From NCBI GenBank assembly GCA_964550165.1, contig CAZJYC010000027.1, forward strand, positions 1-31,047: a stretch of 31,047 nucleotides of DNA, in the 5' to 3' direction. A program made the translations under genes and the position numbers. This stretch comes from CAZJYC01 sp964550165 (GTDB taxonomy: Bacteria > Acidobacteriota > Aminicenantia > Aminicenantales > Aminicenantaceae). The notes under the pieces are model-generated. The model worked only from the letters and a program-made list of their open reading frames with translations. It ran no database searches and was not told where the DNA came from. Shown here piece after piece: positions 1 through 7,279 of the stretch. Every line of letters begins with the position of its first letter. The stretch's first letter is position 1.

Positions 1-111
1 CCGAAGCCCATGGTGGGGGGTGGGAGGGTCTTTGGCGAGGAGGGATGGAAACCAGAACTGTGAGAGTTGGCCTTTATCATCAGCTGCTTTCACGGAAAAA
101 AGATGCTAACA
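1..111. repeat. Left half of a palindromic repeat element
   Basis: This end mirrors the right end of the window. Bases 91-111 (CACGGAAAAAAGATGCTAACA) are the reverse complement of 30952-30973, apart from one extra T there. Bases 39-55 (GGAGGGATGGAAACCAG) are the reverse complement of 31012-31028 with one mismatch. Bases 1-16 are also directly repeated at 31027-31042. Joined, the two ends would make one imperfect palindrome of roughly 190 to 210 nt with terminal inverted repeats. No coding capacity is evident. The likeliest reading is a multicopy MITE-like or REP-like element at which the assembly broke. Confidence 0.65.
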
Positions 112-126
112 ATTGTCCGTATCGCC

Positions 127-156
127 TTGACAACAGAAATGCTTATCTGTTATAAA
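127..156 (+). promoter_or_regulatory. Sigma-70-type promoter for the NuoE/NuoF-GltD operon
   Basis: TTGACA at 127-132 is a perfect -35 box. It is followed after 18 nt by TATAAA at 151-156. Transcription would begin near 163, leaving a leader of about 255 nt before the first gene at 420. The rest of 112-419 is AT-rich. I see no gene there: GAGGAGG near 209-215 looks like a ribosome-binding site but no start codon follows at the right distance. A second, weaker -35-like TTGACT lies at 369-374 without a well-spaced -10. Confidence 0.5.
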
Positions 157-419
157 ATTTTGTAAATCAGACGGACATTTTATTCGTAATTCTTATATAT
201 TTTTAAGAGGAGGAATCATAGATATCATTCCTGATAGAAATTTTTCTCCCATATAATCGATTTAATTTCTGTATGTCATTAGAACTCCGGCTAAAATCTC
301 ATCCATGACTCAAAGCGAGCACAAACCTAGAAGCTCTCCCCGAAATCATCCCGCTTTTTGGGCGCGACTTGACTCTTTCAGCGATCTCTAACAATCATTA
401 AAATATTGGAGGGAATGGC

Positions 420-905
420 GTGGAAATCCAGGAATCAAAAGTCAAATCATACATAACCAAATATTATGGCGAACGCAAAGCACTCATCGCCATTCTCCAA
501 GACATCCAGGATGAATACAATTATCTTCCGCAGGACGCTTTAAGAATCGTCTCCAAGACATTGGGCATTCCCCTCATTGATGTTCTCGGTGTGGCGACAT
601 TTTACCGGGCTTTCAGCCTCAAACCCAAAGGCAAACATCTTATCACGGTCTGTGTAGGAACGGCCTGTCATGTTAGAGGAGGGCCTAAAATTCTGGAAAA
701 ATTTGAAAGCGAATTAAAAATAAAAGCAGGCCAAACCACGCCAGATAACCATTTTACTTTAGAAACAGTCGCCTGTTTGGGGTGCTGTGCCATTGGTCCT
801 GTGGTTGTTGTTGACGGCAACTACCATGCCCAGACAACCATTCGAAAAGTTGATGCTATTCTGAAGAAGTACAGAAAAAAAGAGAAAAAAGATGAAAAAC
901 ATTAA
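420..905 (+). CDS. NuoE-like thioredoxin-fold [2Fe-2S] subunit of an NADH-linked oxidoreductase
   Basis: The 161-aa protein has the full NuoE/HydC/HoxE fold. A helical N-terminus (about 1-65) is followed by a thioredoxin-like [2Fe-2S] domain with ligands C78-x4-C83 and C119-x3-C123. It would pass electrons to or from the FMN/NADH site of the next subunit. The start is GTG at 420, with GGAGG at 408-412 seven bases upstream. An ATG at 415 is in another frame. The 3' end overlaps the next gene by 14 nt, so the two are probably translationally coupled. The small, separate NuoE with no membrane subunits nearby suggests a soluble enzyme of the HydABC/NfnABC (Bfu-like) type, not respiratory complex I. 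The family is certain; the parent complex is inferred. Confidence 0.9.
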   Translation: MEIQESKVKSYITKYYGERKALIAILQDIQDEYNYLPQDALRIVSKTLGIPLIDVLGVATFYRAFSLKPKGKHLITVCVGTACHVRGGPKILEKFESELKIKAGQTTPDNHFTLETVACLGCCAIGPVVVVDGNYHAQTTIRKVDAILKKYRKKEKKDEKH

Positions 906-3900
906 GAAATGTAAATCATTACAGGAATTAAAAAAAGCCATTGAAGACCGAGTTCAAGCGAGAAAATCTGAAAAAAAACCGATTTTGACTGTTTCGGCCG
1001 GCACCTGTGGCCAAGCCCGGGGATCTTTAAAGGTGATCGAAGCTCTGGAACAGGGCATCAAAAAGGAAAATATCGAAGATAAGGTCAAAATCAAAGTTAC
1101 CGGCTGCCACGGATTCTGCGAGGCTGAACCAAACATCATCATTCATCCCCAGAATATTTTTTATCAGAAAGTACAGCCTAAGGATGCCAAGGAAATCATC
1201 CAAAGCACAATCCTCAAAAAGACAATCGTCAACCATCTCCTCTATACAGATATCGAAACCGAAAAAAGCGTCTCTGAGGAAAAGGATATCCCCTTCTACA
1301 AAAAGCAGATGCGCATCATTCTTGGGGACAACGCCCTTATCGACCCGACTGATATCTACGATTATCTCTCCATCGGCGGCTACAGCTCCCTGGCTAAGGC
1401 TCTCAACGGCCTGACTCCCGAAGAAATCATCGAGACCATGAAACAATCTGGCCTGAGAGGGCGAGGCGGAGCCGGCTTCCCCACCGGGTACAAGTGGGAA
1501 TTCACAAGAAAGGCCAAGAAGGATAAAAAATATATCATCTGCAACGCCGACGAAGGTGACCCCGGTGCCTACATGGACCGGAGCGTGCTTGAAGGAAATC
1601 CGCATCGAGTCCTGGAAGGCATGATCATCGGGGCTTATGCGATCGGTGCCGACGAGGGCTATATCTACGTCAGGGATGAATACCCGCTGGCCGTAAAACA
1701 CATTTCTTTAGCTCTTGCTCAGGCTAAAGAAATGGGGCTTTTGGGGAAAAACATTTTAGGAACAGACTTCAATTTTGAGCTTCATATCGCCAAGGGTGCA
1801 GGGGCGTTTGTTTGTGGCGAAGAAACAGCACTGATTGCTTCGGTTGAAGGACGGGTCGGTGAACCCCGCCAGCGACCTCCCTTCCCCGCAGTCAGGGGCC
1901 TCTGGGCCAAACCCACCACCATCAACAACGTTGAAACTTGGGCCAATATCCCTTTGATCATCGATAAAGGCGCTGAATGGTTTTCGGCAATAGGAACTAA
2001 GGGGAGCAAAGGCACAAAGATATTCTCGCTTGTAGGAAAAATCAACAACACGGGCTTGGTTGAGGTCCCGATGGGAATCACCTTAAGAGAAATCATCTTT
2101 GATATCGGCGGAGGGATTCCGGGCGGAAAAGAATTCAAAGCGGTTCAGACAGGTGGTCCTTCTGGCGGATGCATTCCGAGAGAGATGCTGGATTTGCCCA
2201 TCGATTATGAGAGTTTGACCCGGGCAGGCTCCATCATGGGTTCAGGTGGAATGATCGTCATGGATGAACGCACCTGCATGGTGGATGTGGCCAAATATTT
2301 TTTAAATTTCCTCCGCGATGAATCATGCGGCAAATGTCTTTCCTGCCGCGAGGGAACTCAAAGGATGTGGGAAATCGTCAAAGACATCTCCGAAGGGAAA
2401 GGAAAAGACGGAGACCTCCAACTTCTCGAAGAACTAGCTCGGGCAACAAAGGATGCTTCCCTCTGCGGTCTGGGACAGACCGCTGCCAATCCAGTCCTAT
2501 CGACACTTAGATATTTTAAAGAAGAATACGAAAACCACATCAAATACAAGAAATGCCCTGCCCTGGTATGTAAAGAAATCGTCGCTTCTCCCTGTCAATA
2601 CATCTGCCCCATCGACCAGGAAGCTTCAGTGTATATTGCTCTCATCGCTCAGGAAAAATTCGAAGAGGCTCTGAAGATCATCAGGGAAGATAATCCCCTT
2701 CCATCGGTTTGCGGACGGGTCTGTCATCATCCCTGTGAAACTGTTTGCAGGGCTGGAGAGATGGGAGAGCCAATCGCTATTCGAGCTTTAAAAAGGTATA
2801 TGACAGATTGGGCCATGACCAATAATTACCAAATTCCGAACGATTCCATGAAATCGCAAAAAGACAAGGTTTCGATCATAGGCTCAGGGCCCGCAGGACT
2901 GACAGCAGGGTATTACCTGAGCCAAAAAGGATACAGGGTCACAATCTTCGAATCCTTACCCGTTCCAGGAGGAATGTTAGCCACAGCCATTCCCGATCAC
3001 CGCTTGCCGAAAGATGTTTTGAATCATGATATTGAGCACATCATCAAATCGGGCGTAACCATCAAAACGAATACAGCCCTGGGAAGGGATTTTTCGCTTG
3101 ATGACCTCTTCAACCAGGGATATAAAGCCGTATTTATTGCCACCGGTGCCCACAAATCGATGGCGATGAAGATCCCTGGCGAAGATGCGAAAGGTGTCAT
3201 CCAGGCTATGGAACTTCTCAAAGGAGTGAACCTCGGTGAAAGAGTCCAATTGGGTGAAAGGGTAGGAATCGTGGGAGGCGGTAACGCTGCCATAGACGCA
3301 GCACGAGTCTCCATCCGCAATAAGAATTGCCGGAAGGTTACAATCTTGTACAGAAGAACGAGGAAGGAAATGCCTGCTTTTGCGGAGGAAATTGAAAGCG
3401 CTCTCAAAGAAGGCATCGACATCCAATTTTTAGTAGCCCCGGTTAGGGTCTTGACGAAAACGGGGAAAGTCGCAGGAGTGGAATGCATCCGGATGAAGCT
3501 GGGGGATCTCGATGCCAGCGGTAGAAGGCGGCCCATTCCTATAGAGGGCTCTGAATTCACAATTAAATTAGATACGTTGATTCCTGCTATTGGAGAAAGG
3601 CCGGATATGTCCTTTCTATCCAACAAGGATAAGCTAAAGACTACCCCATGGGGCACCTTAATTGCCGATCCAGAATCTCTTCTAACTGACCGAGAAGGCG
3701 TCTTTGCCGGGGGCGATGTCGTCACAGGCCCCAACACTGTGGTTGAAGCCATTGCTGCCGGAAAAACGGCTGCGAATTCCATAGAGAACTATCTCGAAGG
3801 AAAAAGCCTATCCAGGCAATATAAGCTCAATAGGCCTTCAATTTATGTGGAACCCGCAGTGCTCACGGAAGAAGAAATCGAAAAAGCAACAAGACCCAAA

Positions 3901-4053
3901 ATGCCTGAATTGTCGGTGGCTGCCCGAAAAAAGAATTTCAAAGAAGTTGAGCTAGGTTTTACCAAACAGATGGCCATCAAAGAAGCGCGGCGTTGCCTCA
4001 GATGTGAGTTGGAAACCGAAGATGGGAAAAAAGCAACAGGAAGGGAAAAATGA
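892..4053 (+). CDS. NuoF-GltD fusion: NADH/FMN diaphorase joined to an FAD/NAD(P) glutamate-synthase-small-subunit-like module
   Basis: This 1053-aa protein fuses two enzymes. Residues 30-110 are a second thioredoxin-like [2Fe-2S] domain (C39, C72, C76). Residues 140-545 are NuoF: glycine-rich FMN/NADH site GLRGRGGAGFPTG at 187-199, NADEGDPGAYMDR at 218-230, and an N3 [4Fe-4S] cluster from C479, C482, C485 and C525. H549, C555, C560 and C462 resemble the zinc site I recall from HydB of bifurcating hydrogenases. Residues 560-970 are GltD-like: cysteines C568/C572 and C607/C611/C615/C619, FAD motif GSGPAGL at 664-670, NAD(P) motif GGGNAA at 795-800, and FAD motif GVFAGGD at 936-942. A further pair, RRCLRC, sits at the extreme C-terminus. 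The gene overlaps both neighbours (14 nt and 4 nt). It probably splits or merges electrons between NADH, NAD(P)H and ferredoxin. Partner and direction are unknown. Confidence 0.88.
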   Translation: MKNIKKCKSLQELKKAIEDRVQARKSEKKPILTVSAGTCGQARGSLKVIEALEQGIKKENIEDKVKIKVTGCHGFCEAEPNIIIHPQNIFYQKVQPKDAKEIIQSTILKKTIVNHLLYTDIETEKSVSEEKDIPFYKKQMRIILGDNALIDPTDIYDYLSIGGYSSLAKALNGLTPEEIIETMKQSGLRGRGGAGFPTGYKWEFTRKAKKDKKYIICNADEGDPGAYMDRSVLEGNPHRVLEGMIIGAYAIGADEGYIYVRDEYPLAVKHISLALAQAKEMGLLGKNILGTDFNFELHIAKGAGAFVCGEETALIASVEGRVGEPRQRPPFPAVRGLWAKPTTINNVETWANIPLIIDKGAEWFSAIGTKGSKGTKIFSLVGKINNTGLVEVPMGITLREIIFDIGGGIPGGKEFKAVQTGGPSGGCIPREMLDLPIDYESLTRAGSIMGSGGMIVMDERTCMVDVAKYFLNFLRDESCGKCLSCREGTQRMWEIVKDISEGKGKDGDLQLLEELARATKDASLCGLGQTAANPVLSTLRYFKEEYENHIKYKKCPALVCKEIVASPCQYICPIDQEASVYIALIAQEKFEEALKIIREDNPLPSVCGRVCHHPCETVCRAGEMGEPIAIRALKRYMTDWAMTNNYQIPNDSMKSQKDKVSIIGSGPAGLTAGYYLSQKGYRVTIFESLPVPGGMLATAIPDHRLPKDVLNHDIEHIIKSGVTIKTNTALGRDFSLDDLFNQGYKAVFIATGAHKSMAMKIPGEDAKGVIQAMELLKGVNLGERVQLGERVGIVGGGNAAIDAARVSIRNKNCRKVTILYRRTRKEMPAFAEEIESALKEGIDIQFLVAPVRVLTKTGKVAGVECIRMKLGDLDASGRRRPIPIEGSEFTIKLDTLIPAIGERPDMSFLSNKDKLKTTPWGTLIADPESLLTDREGVFAGGDVVTGPNTVVEAIAAGKTAANSIENYLEGKSLSRQYKLNRPSIYVEPAVLTEEEIEKATRPKMPELSVAARKKNFKEVELGFTKQMAIKEARRCLRCELETEDGKKATGREK

Positions 4054-4769
4054 TCAAATTAATCATGAACGGCTTGGAAGTCAAGGCCGAGCAAGGCTGG
4101 ACTGTTCTCGAAACAGCCAAGTTCTACGGCCTTGAAATACCGACTCTCTGCTACAAAGAAGGCCTCAGCCCTTACGGAGGATGCCGCCTCTGTCTTGTCG
4201 AAATCGGCGAAGGCCCTAAAGCCAAGCTGGTCACTTCCTGCACCTACCCGGCTGAGGAAGGTCTTGTGGTCCGGACAGACACGAAAAGAGTGATTGAGGC
4301 CCGCCGGATGATGATCGAGCTCATGCTCTCCATCGCGCCCTTCTCCAAGGTCATTCAGGATCTGGCTTCGAAGTTTGGCGTGACAAAAGTCAGGTTTAAA
4401 ATCCGAAACGAAGAATGCATCCTCTGCGGCCTCTGCGTTCGCATGTGTGCGGAGCAGATGGACGGCAGGGCGATCGGATTCCAGAACCGCGGCTACAAAA
4501 GGAAAATCTCAACACCTTTCGATATCCGCTCAGAACAATGCCGGCTCTGCGGCGGGTGCATCTACATCTGCCCGGCCTGTCAGTTGAGGTGCCAGGGACC
4601 CGAGGCCGACACTGCAGTCTGTAATGCCTGTCTGACCATGGACCCCACGTGCCTGGATTATTACGATGAGCTTCAGTGCTGGATGTATGATGCCGGCCGT
4701 TGCGGGGCCTGTGTGCGGGAAAAGAAAGAAAAAATAGATACCAAGGAGCAGGCGGGAAGCAACACATAG
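4050..4769 (+). CDS. HoxU/NuoG-N-terminal-like iron-sulfur subunit with a Cys-rich tail
   Basis: The 239-aa protein has an N-terminal plant-type [2Fe-2S] domain (C34, C45, C48, C64). It also has two ferredoxin-type [4Fe-4S] motifs: C123/C126/C129/C133 and C164/C167/C170/C174. The His/Cys-ligated cluster (N5) that normally lies between them in NuoG, HoxU and HydA is absent; residues 92-112 contain no His or Cys. After the second ferredoxin motif there are eight more cysteines (177, 181, 191, 194, 201, 210, 218, 221), including two CxxC pairs, enough for an additional cluster or metal site. There is no H-cluster or other catalytic domain, so it is an electron-wiring subunit. The ATG at 4050 overlaps the upstream stop, with AGGAAGGG as a strong ribosome-binding site. 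Confidence 0.85.
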   Translation: MIKLIMNGLEVKAEQGWTVLETAKFYGLEIPTLCYKEGLSPYGGCRLCLVEIGEGPKAKLVTSCTYPAEEGLVVRTDTKRVIEARRMMIELMLSIAPFSKVIQDLASKFGVTKVRFKIRNEECILCGLCVRMCAEQMDGRAIGFQNRGYKRKISTPFDIRSEQCRLCGGCIYICPACQLRCQGPEADTAVCNACLTMDPTCLDYYDELQCWMYDAGRCGACVREKKEKIDTKEQAGSNT

Positions 4770-4843
4770 AGTGAGCAAGAAATGTTTATTCGACTTGCTC
4801 CTTGCGGCATGGAAATAAAAAGGAAAACAAGGAGGTAATCATA

Positions 4844-6424
4844 ATGGCTTATACAAAACTCAACAGAAGTGCTGCCACCTTAACCAAGAACAGAACTGAG
4901 GGGTCCATCAGCCCTTTCAGCGGCATGTGTGTGACCTGCGTCGACGGCTGCATCGGCATGTGCGAAATAGGAAAATCTGCATACCGCGGACATGAAGTTC
5001 TCTACCCTCAACCCTTTGGAATCATCACGGCAGCCTCGGAGAAAGAATACCCTGTCGACCTCTCTCATTTCAGCATCATGGGCACGGCTGTCGGAGCTTA
5101 CGGTGTTGAAGCCGACAGCGACAAGGCCACTTTTCCCAAAGTCAGCATCGAAACGGCTGTGGGACATGACAAAGGAATCAAATTAAAAGTTCCTTTCATC
5201 ATCTCCGGTATGGGCTCGACAAACGTGGCCAAACAGAACTGGGAAGGGCTGGCCAAAGGAGCCGCCATATCCGGAACGATTCTCACCATCGGAGAAAACG
5301 TTTGCGGCATGGATGACGAGTCTGAGATCAGGAATGAAAAAATCGTCCGCTCCCCTGACATGGAGTCCCGGGTGAAATTCTTCAAGGAATTCCAGGAAGA
5401 CCGCTACGGAACAGTTGTTGTCCAGGCCAATGTCGAGGATACAAGGCTCGGAGTTCACGAATACGTCATTCAAAAGTTAGGAGTCGAAGCTGTGGAGTTG
5501 AAGTGGGGACAGGGCGCCAAGGACATCGGGGGAGAGGTCAAAATCAAAAGCCTGAAAAAGGCTCAAGATCTAAAGAAAAGGGGATATATTGTCCTCCCTG
5601 ATCCCGATGATCCTGAAGTGATTAAAGCCTTTGAAAAAGGCAGCTTCAAGGAATTCGAAAGGCACTCCAGGCTGGGGATGGTTGAGGAAGAGAGCTTTAT
5701 GAAGAGGGTCGAGGAATTGAGACGTGCAGGAGCCAAATATGTCTTCCTCAAAACAGGAGCTTACAGGCCTGCTGATTTGGCCCGGGCTGTGAAATTCTCA
5801 TCCAAAGCCAAGATTGACCTGTTGACCGTCGATGGAGCTGGCGGCGGAACTGGAATGAGCCCCTGGCGGATGATGAACGAATGGGGTATTCCGAGCGTTG
5901 AAATCTGGTCCCTTCTCTACCAGTATCTCCGCAAGCTCGACGAAAAGGGAGAGCATGTCCCCGATGTGGCTGTTGCGGGCGGAATCACCTTTGAAGACCA
6001 GATTTATAAAGCGCTGGCGCTGGGCGCTCCTTACTTTAAAGCCGTGGGCATGGCTAGAGGACCGATGGCTGCAACCATGGTCGGCAAGACCATCGGCAAA
6101 AGAATCCAGGAAGGACAGATTCCTGTCTATGTCGAACGGTTTGGCAGCACGGCTGAGGAGATCTTTGTCACCGCGCCGGAATTGAAGAAAAAACACAAAG
6201 AAAGATTCAACGAAATTCCAACAGGCGCAATGGGTCTTTACAGTTACTTCTCAAGGCTCAGCCAGGGCTTACGTCAGCTCATGGCCGGGAACAGAAAATT
6301 CAACTTGGGCTACATCAGCCGGGATGACATCGCGGCCTTAACCCAGGATGCAGCCCACATCAGCGGCATCGCCTTCATCCTCGACGTCGACAAAGAAGAA
6401 GTTGAGAAAATCCTGAAAAGCTAG
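4844..6424 (+). CDS. Stand-alone GltB-like FMN-binding (glutamate synthase alpha-subunit central domain) protein
   Basis: The 526-aa protein matches the FMN/TIM-barrel part of glutamate synthase. Visible motifs include FIISGMGSTN, GGGTGMSPWRMMNEWG and the late barrel segment VAGGITFEDQIYKALALGA. It lacks the N-terminal glutaminase domain. It also lacks the cysteine triad that binds the [3Fe-4S] cluster in classical GltB: after residue 40 I see only C154. Instead it carries an N-terminal C29-x2-C32-x3-C36-x3-C40 motif that could hold a [4Fe-4S] cluster. The true start is ATG 4844, with GGAGGT seven bases upstream; the longer frame from TTG 4802 has no such signal. A 74-nt gap separates it from the ferredoxin subunit, and a terminator follows. 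Glutamate synthesis is possible, but the missing parts make another FMN-dependent substrate equally likely. Confidence 0.82.
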   Translation: MAYTKLNRSAATLTKNRTEGSISPFSGMCVTCVDGCIGMCEIGKSAYRGHEVLYPQPFGIITAASEKEYPVDLSHFSIMGTAVGAYGVEADSDKATFPKVSIETAVGHDKGIKLKVPFIISGMGSTNVAKQNWEGLAKGAAISGTILTIGENVCGMDDESEIRNEKIVRSPDMESRVKFFKEFQEDRYGTVVVQANVEDTRLGVHEYVIQKLGVEAVELKWGQGAKDIGGEVKIKSLKKAQDLKKRGYIVLPDPDDPEVIKAFEKGSFKEFERHSRLGMVEEESFMKRVEELRRAGAKYVFLKTGAYRPADLARAVKFSSKAKIDLLTVDGAGGGTGMSPWRMMNEWGIPSVEIWSLLYQYLRKLDEKGEHVPDVAVAGGITFEDQIYKALALGAPYFKAVGMARGPMAATMVGKTIGKRIQEGQIPVYVERFGSTAEEIFVTAPELKKKHKERFNEIPTGAMGLYSYFSRLSQGLRQLMAGNRKFNLGYISRDDIAALTQDAAHISGIAFILDVDKEEVEKILKS

Positions 6425-6447
6425 AAAAGGGGACAGTCCCCTTTTTT
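6425..6447 (+). terminator. Intrinsic terminator after the NuoE-GltB operon
   Basis: AAAAGGGGA at 6425-6433 pairs perfectly with TCCCCTTTT at 6437-6445 around a 3-nt loop, and a T run extends to 6447. It begins immediately after the TAG stop of the FMN protein. The A-rich 5' arm means it could also work on the opposite strand. It leads directly into a dispersed repeat copy. Confidence 0.75.
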
Positions 6448-6545
6448 CCGAACCGCTCGGCCAGAGCGATATGCAACCACAAGAAGAACGAACAGAAAGT
6501 GGCGTCAAAAATGCCGAGGTGAGCAAGGCTATCTCCAAAATTTTT
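6441..6545 (+). repeat. Dispersed modular repeat, copy C (Y module only)
   Basis: This stretch aligns along its whole length with 13707-13812 and 22692-22798. Shared blocks include TTTTCCGAACCGCT / TTTTCGGACCGCTT, then AGAGCGATATGCAACC / GGAGCGTTGCGCAGCC, and GTGAGCAAGGCTAT / GGGAGCAAAGCTAT. It is the most diverged of the three copies and carries no hairpin module. It occupies the gap between an operon terminator and the promoter of the M50 protease gene. Confidence 0.6.
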
Positions 6546-6553
6546 GCCAACTC

Positions 6554-6582
6554 TTTACGCCATGCGACTGTTATGTTATAAA
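6554..6582 (+). promoter_or_regulatory. Candidate promoter for the M50 protease-trpS-scpAB-ggt run
   Basis: TTTACG at 6554-6559 and TATAAA at 6577-6582 are separated by 17 nt. Transcription would begin near 6589, only about 9 nt before the ATG at 6598, which has no ribosome-binding site. The first gene may therefore be read from a nearly leaderless message. The -35 match is weak. Confidence 0.35.
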
Positions 6583-6597
6583 TAGCTCTGGTTCAAA

Positions 6598-7278
6598 ATG
6601 GAAATTGTCATCAGAATCATCGGCTATTTTGTCTTGCTTTTCGCCATCACCATTCACGAGTCTGCCCACGGCTGGGCTGCCCTCAAAATGGGAGACCCGA
6701 CCGCGCACAACCTGGGAAGGATCACGCTCAACCCGCTCCCCCACATCGACCCCATCGGAACTATCCTCCTTCCCCTCATTATGATGTTCACCGGTATACC
6801 TTTTTTCGGCTGGGCCAAACCCGTTCCGGTCAATCCCCTCAACCTCCGCAACCCGCGCCGCGACAATCTCCTCATCTCAGCCGCCGGACCTCTCTCCAAC
6901 CTCACTGCAGCCGCGTTTTTTCTGATCGGAATCATCATCCTGAAATTCTTCAGCCCCAATCTTTCTTATTTCTTCAGGTCGCTGCTTATCGGAGGTCCGG
7001 GCTTTGGCGGCGGATTTCAACCTCTCCAGGGACTGGCTTTGATCCTGTTCTACGGAGCCCTGATCAACGCTTTATTGGCCATCTTCAATCTCATCCCCGT
7101 TCCTCCTTTGGACGGGAGCGGTGTCCTGATGGGCTTTCTCTCGGATGAAGCGGCCGAAAAATACGACAGAATCCGGCCATTTGGCTTTTTGATCATCATC
7201 GCCCTGCTCTTTCTCGGAGCTCTGAACCTTATTTTCAGACCAATCTATATTTTGATTGCTACCATTGCCTTGACCTAA
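6598..7278 (+). CDS. Site-2-protease-like zinc metalloprotease (peptidase M50, rhomboid-independent YwhC type)
   Basis: The 226-aa integral membrane protein has the M50 zinc motif HESAH at H20-E21-H24 in the first membrane helix. The third metal ligand motif, NLIPVPPLDG, ends in D172 inside a later helix. Four to six hydrophobic segments span the protein. There is no PDZ domain, so this is the short prokaryotic S2P class and not RseP. Such enzymes cleave membrane-embedded substrates; the substrate here is unknown. In many bacteria this short M50 gene sits beside trpS and scpAB, as it does here, which supports orthology. Only one base separates its stop from trpS. Confidence 0.9.
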   Translation: MEIVIRIIGYFVLLFAITIHESAHGWAALKMGDPTAHNLGRITLNPLPHIDPIGTILLPLIMMFTGIPFFGWAKPVPVNPLNLRNPRRDNLLISAAGPLSNLTAAAFFLIGIIILKFFSPNLSYFFRSLLIGGPGFGGGFQPLQGLALILFYGALINALLAIFNLIPVPPLDGSGVLMGFLSDEAAEKYDRIRPFGFLIIIALLFLGALNLIFRPIYILIATIALT

Positions 7279-7279
7279 A

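Noticed and set aside
1027..1701. Long minus-strand frame opposite the NuoF-GltD gene
   Set aside because: It is a shadow frame of a clearly conserved coding region; the protein has no recognisable features.
4802..4843. TTG start for the GltB-like gene
   Set aside because: The GGAGGT site sits just before ATG 4844 and the added residues are charged filler.
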